A DNA stretch of 12,738 bases from Lysobacterales bacterium. GTDB taxonomy: Bacteria > Pseudomonadota > Gammaproteobacteria > Xanthomonadales > SZUA-36. Each line of letters opens with the position of its first letter. Positions within the stretch are counted from its first letter, which is position 1. The translations under genes and the position numbers were made by a program. The notes below the pieces were generated by a model. That model did no database searches. It was not told the origin of the DNA and saw only the letters and a program-made list of their open reading frames with translations. Shown piece after piece: positions 1-5,006 of this stretch. The DNA is taken from assembly GCA_026193295.1 (NCBI GenBank), contig JAPHSB010000086.1, positions 1-12,738 of the forward strand. Direction: 5' to 3'.

Positions 1-123
1 CGCCCCGCGGGTCATGACCACACGCACCTCGGCGCCGGCGTCACGCAACCTCCGCACCAGGCCAGCCGACTTGTAAGCGGCTATCCCACCGGTCACGCCA
101 AGCACAATTTGCTTCCCGTTCAC
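1..123 (-). CDS. coaBC: Phosphopantothenoylcysteine decarboxylase / phosphopantothenate-cysteine ligase, N-terminal fragment
   Basis: This is the first 41 codons of a gene that runs off the left edge. The bifunctional product makes 4'-phosphopantetheine from phosphopantothenate and cysteine (CoA synthesis, cytoplasm). The visible peptide begins VNGKQIVLGVTGGIAAYKSA and continues through a Leu/Arg-rich helix to VRVVMTRGA. This is the flavoprotein (CoaC) N-terminus, with the hallmark GVTGGIAAYK loop followed by the first Rossmann strand pair. The start is GTG at 123-121; an AAGGAG Shine-Dalgarno lies 11 nt upstream and no other in-frame start is near. It diverges from radC, an arrangement common in gammaproteobacteria. 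Only the family assignment is secure: the CoaB half and the active-site His/Cys lie outside the window. Confidence 0.88.
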   Translation of the reverse strand, partial: MNGKQIVLGVTGGIAAYKSAGLVRRLRDAGAEVRVVMTRGA

Positions 124-305
124 CTTCCGTTTCGCTCCTTGACCACTCCTGGTCAGACAAATTCGCTTCCGCCACGTGCCGTAAATTGAGCTGATAGCTT
201 ACATCCACTCAGGGGAATTTTCCCTAAAGGTGTGGGCCAGAAGTGACCCAGAATGGCCTCTCCTGCCGAAAAGACGATGGAAACAGAGTGCCTCAAAGCA
301 GGCTC

Positions 306-962
306 ATGCACATGACCATGCCCAGGGAAAAGCTCGCCGAGGAAGGAATCACCGCGCTTAGCGACGCGGAATTGCTGGCCATACTGCTGGGTACCGGGAC
401 AGGCAGGCAGTCCGTGCTTGAACTGGCGGAACACCTTCTGCAGGGGTTTGGCGGCTTGCGGGGCCTGTTGCTGGCCTCCCGGAACACGTTGGAGCGACAG
501 CGCGGCCTCGGGCCTGCGAAGTCGTCGAAGTTGCTCGCCGTCCTGGAGTTGTCCCGCCGCTACCTGCACCAGGTACTGGTGCGCGGCCAGCCCATGGAGA
601 GCCCGGAGGTCACGGAGCAGTACCTCAAATCAGCTCTGCGCGACCACCCACACGAGGTATTTGCCTGTCTGTTCCTGGACACGCGCCACCGCGTCATCGC
701 CTTCGAGGAACTATTCCACGGAACCATTGACGGCGCCACCGTCTACCCGCGGGTCGTGGCGGAAAAAGCTTTGCGTCACGGCGCGGCCGCACTGATCGCG
801 GCACATAACCACCCCTCGGGAATCAGCGAACCAAGCCTGGCCGACCAGGCCATCACGCGCCGTCTCAAGGATGCTCTTGCCCTGCTGGACATCCGCTTGC
901 TCGATCACTTCGTCATCGGTGACGGCCGACCGGTATCCATGGCGGCACGGGGCCTGCTTTAG
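306..962 (+). CDS. radC: RadC family JAB/MPN-domain protein (UPF0758)
   Basis: This 218-residue protein has an N-terminal helical part (PREKL...LSDAELLAILL, then a helix-hairpin-helix-like GLGPAKSSKL near residue 70). A C-terminal MPN/JAB domain follows. The metal-binding JAMM signature is intact: H167-N-H169-P-S-G followed by D180, with an upstream Glu in FEELFHGT near 134-135. The family ends with a conserved LLDHFVIGD block, present here at about 198-206. Despite the name, a role in DNA repair is not established; the fold suggests a metal-dependent hydrolase. The start is uncertain. ATG codons at 306, 312 and 318 are in frame just before PREKL, where the family normally has roughly 5-12 extra residues. 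A GTG at 243 would add 21 residues that do not look family-like. The gene is divergent from coaBC and upstream of rpmB. Confidence 0.9.
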   Translation: MHMTMPREKLAEEGITALSDAELLAILLGTGTGRQSVLELAEHLLQGFGGLRGLLLASRNTLERQRGLGPAKSSKLLAVLELSRRYLHQVLVRGQPMESPEVTEQYLKSALRDHPHEVFACLFLDTRHRVIAFEELFHGTIDGATVYPRVVAEKALRHGAAALIAAHNHPSGISEPSLADQAITRRLKDALALLDIRLLDHFVIGDGRPVSMAARGLL

Positions 963-988
963 CGGCCGTTACACCCATGCCGCGGATG

Positions 989-1025
989 TATAATCCTTGC
1001 ACTCCGGCGCTAAATGCGGTATAAA
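989..1025 (+). promoter_or_regulatory. sigma70-type promoter(s) for rpmB-rpmG
   Basis: Two -10 candidates lie in the 127 bp between radC and rpmB. TATAAA at 1020-1025 is preceded by TTGCAC at 997-1002 with an ideal 17 bp spacer. A perfect TATAAT sits at 989-994, but its -35 is weak (GTTACA at 968-973, spacer 15). The TTGCAC/TATAAA pair would give a leader of roughly 55-60 nt before rpmB. This is read from the sequence only; no mapped start site is available. Confidence 0.6.
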
Positions 1026-1089
1026 GTGCGGCTGATTTTTTGAATGTTCAGCTATTGGATTCAGTGTTTGTAATTCAGGGGAAATTCCC

Positions 1090-1326
1090 ATGTCACGAGT
1101 TTGCCAGGTCACCGGAAAGAAACCCTTAACCGGAAACAACGTTTCGCACTCAAACATCAAGAGCAAGCGGCGTTTTCTGCCCAATCTGCACAGCCATCGC
1201 TTCTGGGTAGAGAGCGAGAACCGTTGGGTGAAGCTGCGCATCTCGACCAAGGGTATGCGCATCATCGACAAAAAGGGCATCGACGCCGTGCTGTCCGACC
1301 TGCGCGCGCGCGGCGAAAAGGTTTGA
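1090..1326 (+). CDS. rpmB: 50S ribosomal protein L28
   Basis: The product is a 78-residue large-subunit ribosomal protein. It matches gammaproteobacterial L28 almost end to end: it starts MSRVCQVTGKKPLTGNNVSH, then has KRRFLPNLHSHRFWVES and GMRIIDKKGIDAVL, and ends RARGEK plus one residue. It carries a single Cys (C5), so it is the zinc-free form. An AGGGGA Shine-Dalgarno lies about 7 nt before the ATG. It is followed 14 bp later by rpmG, the usual L28-L33 operon, and is driven by the promoter just upstream. The reading frame overlapping it at 1101-1337 is a shadow. Confidence 0.98.
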   Translation: MSRVCQVTGKKPLTGNNVSHSNIKSKRRFLPNLHSHRFWVESENRWVKLRISTKGMRIIDKKGIDAVLSDLRARGEKV

Positions 1327-1340
1327 GGAGGATTTGAACC

Positions 1341-1508
1341 ATGGCCAAGAGTGCAAGAGACAAGATTCGCCTGGTGTCCAGCGCCGGCACCGGTCACTTT
1401 TACACGACCGACAAGAACAAGAAGAACACGCCCGGGAAGATGGAAATCAAGAAGTATGACCCCGTCGTGCGCAAGCATGTGATGTACAAGGAAGGCAAGA
1501 TCAAGTAA
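1341..1508 (+). CDS. rpmG: 50S ribosomal protein L33
   Basis: This is a 55-residue ribosomal protein of standard length, easily missed because it is so short. The translation reads MAKSARDKIRLVSSAGTGHF, then YTTDKNKKNTPGKMEIKKYD, then PVVRKHVMYKEGKIK and TAA. It matches E. coli-type L33 throughout. There are no cysteines, so this is the zinc-independent form. A perfect AGGAGG at 1326-1331 overlaps the rpmB stop codon and sits 9 nt from the ATG, which suggests tight coupling to L28. An intrinsic terminator follows 23 bp after the stop. Confidence 0.98.
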   Translation: MAKSARDKIRLVSSAGTGHFYTTDKNKKNTPGKMEIKKYDPVVRKHVMYKEGKIK

Positions 1509-1531
1509 TCGATGTACCCGCAAGAAAGCTG

Positions 1532-1557
1532 AACCCGCCTCCCGGCGGGTTTTTTTT
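1532..1557 (+). terminator. Intrinsic terminator of rpmB-rpmG
   Basis: A perfect 8 bp stem (AACCCGCC at 1532-1539, GGCGGGTT at 1544-1551) encloses a 4 nt loop TCCC. It runs into eight consecutive T residues (1550-1557). This is a textbook rho-independent terminator ending the ribosomal protein operon only 15 bp before the mutM start codon. Confidence 0.93.
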
Positions 1558-1560
1558 GCT

Positions 1561-1566
1561 TACAAT
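1561..1566 (+). promoter_or_regulatory. Possible -10 element for mutM, placed for a near-leaderless transcript
   Basis: TACAAT (five of six matches to TATAAT) lies immediately after the rpmG terminator and ends 6 nt before the mutM ATG. A start site about 7 nt downstream would fall on the start codon itself. No good -35 is present at the expected distance, where the terminator stem lies. No Shine-Dalgarno is possible in so short a leader beyond the GGCGG just before the ATG. The call is speculative. Confidence 0.3.
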
Positions 1567-1572
1567 TGGCGG

Positions 1573-2385
1573 ATGCCGGAACTTCCAGAGGTCGAAACCA
1601 CCCTGCGCGGGATCGCGCCCCACATGGAGGGGCATGCGATCGCCGAGGTGGCCGTTCGCAATCCGTCCCTGCGCTGGCCGGTGCCGGCCGAAGTCGTTCG
1701 TGCCGAAGGCCAGGAGGTCATCGGCTGTCGGCGCCGCGCCAAGTACCTGCTGGTCGAACTGGAGCGCGGCGGCCTGATGATCCATCTTGGCATGTCCGGC
1801 TCGCTGAGGATCTGCGGCCCCGATGACGCGCCCCGCAAGCACGACCACGTCGACATCGTCATGGACAGCGGCCGCTGCGTCCGCTTCAACGACCCACGCC
1901 GGTTTGGCGCCCTCCTGTGGTGGGAAGAACGCCCAGATGAGCACGTGCTGCTCAGGGATCTCGGCCCAGAACCGCTGTCAGGCGACTTTTCGGGCGGGCA
2001 CCTGTGGCGCCTGTCGCGCGGTCGCAAGGGGGCAGTCAAGAACTTCATCATGGACGGCCATGTCGTGGTCGGCGTGGGCAACATCTATGCCTCCGAGGCG
2101 CTGTTCATGTCGGGCATCCATCCGTCGCGGCCGGCCGGGCGCATCTCGGCCACACGTTACCAAGCCCTGGCCCTGGCCATCCGCGATGTGTTGACGCACG
2201 CCATTCGGCGCGGCGGCACCACACTGCGTGATTTCGTCAACTCGGAAGGCAATCCAGGCTACTTCGCCCAGGAGTTGCTGGTTTACGAACGGGAAGGCCA
2301 TCCCTGCTTCCAGTGCGGAAATCCGATCCGGCGCCGGGTGATCGGCCAGCGCTCCAGCTACTATTGTCCAAGCTGCCAGAGATAA
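1573..2385 (+). CDS. mutM: Formamidopyrimidine-DNA glycosylase (Fpg/MutM)
   Basis: This 270-residue bifunctional glycosylase/AP lyase removes 8-oxoguanine and formamidopyrimidines in base-excision repair. After removal of Met1 the N-terminus is the catalytic PELPEVE (Pro2 nucleophile, Glu3, Glu6). Lys57 lies in RRRAKYLLVE, as in the family. The helix-two-turn-helix region contains VGVGNIYASEALF (Asn170). The C-terminal zinc finger is complete: C245-x2-C248 and C265-x2-C268, with the GQRSSYYCP finger loop. The length equals that of typical Fpg. The start is fixed because Pro2 must follow Met1. It lies directly downstream of the rpmG terminator, so it probably has its own promoter, and it converges with the minus-strand small gene at 2422. 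Confidence 0.97.
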   Translation: MPELPEVETTLRGIAPHMEGHAIAEVAVRNPSLRWPVPAEVVRAEGQEVIGCRRRAKYLLVELERGGLMIHLGMSGSLRICGPDDAPRKHDHVDIVMDSGRCVRFNDPRRFGALLWWEERPDEHVLLRDLGPEPLSGDFSGGHLWRLSRGRKGAVKNFIMDGHVVVGVGNIYASEALFMSGIHPSRPAGRISATRYQALALAIRDVLTHAIRRGGTTLRDFVNSEGNPGYFAQELLVYEREGHPCFQCGNPIRRRVIGQRSSYYCPSCQR

Positions 2386-2388
2386 TCC

Positions 2389-2408
2389 GGCGCCCGCAAA
2401 GCGCCTTT
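2389..2408 (+). terminator. Weak hairpin after mutM, possible terminator
   Basis: GGCGC at 2389-2393 pairs with GCGCC at 2401-2405 across a 7 nt loop and is followed by only three T residues. An outer CCGG repeat flanks it (2387-2390 and 2409-2412). It lies in the 36 bp between the converging stops of mutM and the minus-strand small gene. The short U-tract makes intrinsic termination doubtful. Confidence 0.3.
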
Positions 2409-2421
2409 CCGGATGGTATTC

Positions 2422-2622
2422 TTAGCCGCCGTCGGACTGCTTTTCGATTTCCGCGTTGGCGCGCTCGACTGCGTCCATGTATTGCTGCTCTACCTGCTCC
2501 GCTTTCCTGAGCGGCTCGAGTTGCGGGGCGATGAAGGTCTCTTCGATCGGGGGCGTAGGTTGCCGCGGCCACAGGGCGAAGGCCACCAGCAATACGATGA
2601 TGAGCAACACGAGGAATCTCAT
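2422..2622 (-). CDS. Small membrane-anchored protein of unknown function
   Basis: This is a 66-residue protein I do not recognise. Residues 1-18 (MRFLVLLIIVLLVAFALW) form one very hydrophobic segment suited to a single N-terminal membrane anchor. A Pro-rich stretch follows (PRQPTPPIEE). Then comes a charged Glu/Gln/Lys-rich helix (about 36-62) that could be a short coiled coil. There is no cleavage site I would trust and no lipobox, so an anchored protein is more likely than a secreted one. The ATG lies 4 bp after the tdk stop, so it is probably the last gene of the cphB–cphA–ligase–tdk transcript. The Shine-Dalgarno is weak, suggesting translation coupled to tdk. Codon use looks normal for the neighbourhood. 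Confidence 0.65.
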   Translation of the reverse strand: MRFLVLLIIVLLVAFALWPRQPTPPIEETFIAPQLEPLRKAEQVEQQYMDAVERANAEIEKQSDGG

Positions 2623-2626
2623 AGGC

Positions 2627-3283
2627 TTATTCTAGCAACTCTTCCTGTGTGTCCCGTTCCGTATCCTCGCGCTGCTCAAGCGGATCGATCAACTTGATGC
2701 GCTTGCCGCCGAAGAACACTTCCTTGAACTCCTTGCGGCTGACCGATATGTAGCGCTCGTTGCCGCCGATTTCCACCTGCGCCCCCTCCAGCAGTGCAAA
2801 ACCCTGTTCGTCCACCCGCACGACCATGGTCGCTTTGCGGCCCGTGTGACAAATGGTCTTGAGCTCCTCGAGTTGGTCACCCCAGGCCAGCAGGTAACGG
2901 CTGCCCTCGAACAGTTCGCCCCGGAAATCGGTGCGCAAACCAAAACAGAGCACCGGGATGCCCAGGCGATCAACGATCTCGGTCAGCTGGAAGACCTGGT
3001 CACGGGTCAGAAACTGGGCTTCGTCGACCAGCACGCAATGCACGTTCTGCTCTGGCAACAGTCGCTGTACGTGCTCCAGCAGGTTGTCCTCGGCGCCGAA
3101 GGCCAACGCCGGCGACTCCAGGCCAATGCGCGATCGAATCACCCCGACGCCATGCCGGTCATCCAGGCGCGGCGTGAACAGCAGCGGGTGCATGCCGCGC
3201 TCGCGGTAATTGTGGGCCGACTGCAGCAACAGCGTGGTCTTGCCCGCATTCATGGCCGAATAATAGAAGTAGAGCTTAGCCAT
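2627..3283 (-). CDS. tdk: Thymidine kinase (TK1 type) lacking most zinc ligands
   Basis: This 218-residue salvage enzyme phosphorylates thymidine to dTMP with ATP in the cytoplasm. The P-loop is SAMNAGKTT (residues 9-17) and the Walker B/catalytic Glu is VDEAQF (Asp87-Glu88). The thymidine-binding loop CFGLRTDFRGELFEGS (113-128) and the lasso segment GGNERYISVSR are present. E. coli Tdk uses Cys145, Cys147, Cys182 and His185 for a structural zinc. Here C145 is kept but the others are T147, S182 and E185, so the zinc site is probably gone. I start at ATG 3283 (MAKLYFYYSAMNAGK), matching homologues; a start at 3313 would add ten unrelated residues. The start overlaps the upstream ligase gene by 8 bp, implying translational coupling. 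Confidence 0.95.
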   Translation of the reverse strand: MAKLYFYYSAMNAGKTTLLLQSAHNYRERGMHPLLFTPRLDDRHGVGVIRSRIGLESPALAFGAEDNLLEHVQRLLPEQNVHCVLVDEAQFLTRDQVFQLTEIVDRLGIPVLCFGLRTDFRGELFEGSRYLLAWGDQLEELKTICHTGRKATMVVRVDEQGFALLEGAQVEIGGNERYISVSRKEFKEVFFGGKRIKLIDPLEQREDTERDTQEELLE

Positions 3284-4997
3284 CGTTTGACCCGCTGTCC
3301 CCGATAAAGGCATGCACCAGAGCCAGGGCTTCCTTGCGCTGCGTCAAGGCCAGCAAGACCAGCAGGTCGCCCGGGCGCGCCTGCGCCAGCGCACTTCGCG
3401 TCGCCTCCTGCGGATCCGGGAAGATCTCGATACGCGCGGCGTCCAGACCGCTTGCCAGGGCATCCTGACGAATCAGCCGCGGCACCTCGAATGGCTGCCG
3501 GCCGCGCTCGTAACCCGGCAATTCGGCTATCAGCAGGCGCTCCGGATGCATTTCACAGGCTGCCCGCACCAGGCCGGCGATTTCCTGGTCAGTACGGTCT
3601 CCGGCTTGGCCGAACAACACTACCACCCGCTCGGCCGATACCCGGCCGACCACATCCGCCAGCGCCCTCATGCCGTGTTCGTTATGGGCGAAATCCACCA
3701 GTATGCGGACGCTGCCGCCCTCCATCCGATGCTCGAACCAGTTGCCACGACCCGGATTGTCGCGCTCGTCACCGCGGAACGCCGCGAGCCCGGCCCGAAT
3801 GGCCTCGTCAGGGATACCCAGCGTGACGGCAATGCCCAGCGCGGCCAACGCATTGGCCAGGTTGTAGCGCACGGTACCCGCGCGCGACGCAGGAATTTCG
3901 CTGACTGGCGCAACGCGACGGTGATTGGAGCCCGCGGCGGCGATCAGCCAATCGTCCTCCAGGTAGCAGGCGGCCCCGCCGGCAGACCGAGCCTGCCGGA
4001 TTTTCGGGTGATCTGCGGCGAGGCTGAACCAGCATATCCGGTTGTCGAGTTTCTCGCCGAAGGCGACAACACCGGCGTCATCGGCGTTGAGGATCAAGGT
4101 ATCTTCCGCAGTGAGGGCCCGCCTGACGATGAACTTGGCCTCGATGAGCTCGTCCACCGAATGGATACCGTATTCACCGAGGTGGTCTTCGGCGACGTTG
4201 GTCACCACCGCGACGTTGGCCCTGGCCACGCCCAGTCCGCGTCGCAGCAGCCCGCCCCGCGCCACCTCGAGCACGGCCATGTCCACATCCGGTTGGCGCA
4301 GCAGCGTGCGTGCGCCGCCCGGGCCGCTGTAGTCACCCTGGTCAATTACACGCTCCGCCACCCGGATGAAATCGGTGGACGTCAGGCCGGCCCGGTAGCC
4401 GGCGGCGTTCATGATGGCCGCCGTCATGCGCACCGTGGTGGACTTGCCGTTGGTGCCGGTTACCAGCGCCACGGGAATCGACCCGAGCCGCGAACAGTCA
4501 ACGTCTTCGGCCCGCGGCAATGCTTGCGAGTCCCAGATCTGGGCAGAGCCCCCGTAACCGACCGATACCTCGTCGTCATCCCACAGGAAAGGCAGCCCCT
4601 GTTCCGCCGCAGCTTCCTGCAGGGCCAGCAGGCGCGGATTGCGTTCCTCGTCGAACAGGCGGGTCAGGCGCGGAATCTCCTCGCCACGGTCGGGCGCCGG
4701 ACCGAGTCCGCAGGTGTGCATCGTGCTGGCCCAGACCACTTCGTTGAGTTCGCACATGGCGTAAAGCGCGTCGATCGGCGCGCTGATCAGCAGGCTCGCG
4801 CCGCCCTCGAACAATCGATGGCAAGTCCGTTGATCGGAATGGCCGACCGCGTCCAACCAGTCACGGGCCGCCGATTTCCAGACCTGCACGACCCGGTCGG
4901 GCGGCCCGTCGATGGACACGTCGATCACCGCGCCGGGCAGGTCCCAAAACAGGTTGGGACCGGTGAGCCGCCGGCTGTCAGTCAGTTCCAGCTTCAC
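3276..4997 (-). CDS. CphA-related Mur ligase lacking the ATP-grasp domain
   Basis: This 573-residue protein looks like a paralogue of the neighbouring CphA. Residues 1-160 resemble a degenerate CphA N domain (SRRLTGPNLFWDLPGAVIDV at 8-27; LPFLWDDDEVSVGYGGSAQI at 135-154). Residues 174-573 are a full Mur-ligase central plus C-terminal domain. Its P-loop is TGTNGKSTT (180-188), followed by TSTD, GDYSGPGGA, VARGGLLRRGLG and the C-domain PGRGNWFE...ILVDFAHN (415-439). CphA's intervening ATP-grasp region is absent. It should form an amide bond through an acyl-phosphate, but the substrate is unknown; transfer of Arg or another amino acid onto Asp or a cyanophycin chain is my inference. A catalytically altered partner subunit is the alternative. 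The GTG start lies 9 bp after the cphA stop with no clear Shine-Dalgarno, so translation is likely coupled. It overlaps tdk by 8 bp. It is not cyanobacterial CphA2, which I recall retaining an ATP-grasp domain. Confidence 0.85.
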   Translation of the reverse strand: MKLELTDSRRLTGPNLFWDLPGAVIDVSIDGPPDRVVQVWKSAARDWLDAVGHSDQRTCHRLFEGGASLLISAPIDALYAMCELNEVVWASTMHTCGLGPAPDRGEEIPRLTRLFDEERNPRLLALQEAAAEQGLPFLWDDDEVSVGYGGSAQIWDSQALPRAEDVDCSRLGSIPVALVTGTNGKSTTVRMTAAIMNAAGYRAGLTSTDFIRVAERVIDQGDYSGPGGARTLLRQPDVDMAVLEVARGGLLRRGLGVARANVAVVTNVAEDHLGEYGIHSVDELIEAKFIVRRALTAEDTLILNADDAGVVAFGEKLDNRICWFSLAADHPKIRQARSAGGAACYLEDDWLIAAAGSNHRRVAPVSEIPASRAGTVRYNLANALAALGIAVTLGIPDEAIRAGLAAFRGDERDNPGRGNWFEHRMEGGSVRILVDFAHNEHGMRALADVVGRVSAERVVVLFGQAGDRTDQEIAGLVRAACEMHPERLLIAELPGYERGRQPFEVPRLIRQDALASGLDAARIEIFPDPQEATRSALAQARPGDLLVLLALTQRKEALALVHAFIGDSGSNDG

Positions 4998-5006
4998 GGC
5001 GCGCGC

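Noticed and set aside
212..225. A short imperfect palindrome (GGGAA, 2 nt, TTCCC) between coaBC and radC, considered as an operator.
   Set aside because: Arms of five bases occur often by chance and it does not match the LexA pattern or another operator I know.
969..1523. A 184-codon minus-strand frame across rpmB and rpmG.
   Set aside because: It covers the promoter and two conserved ribosomal genes on the opposite strand and has no recognisable sequence.
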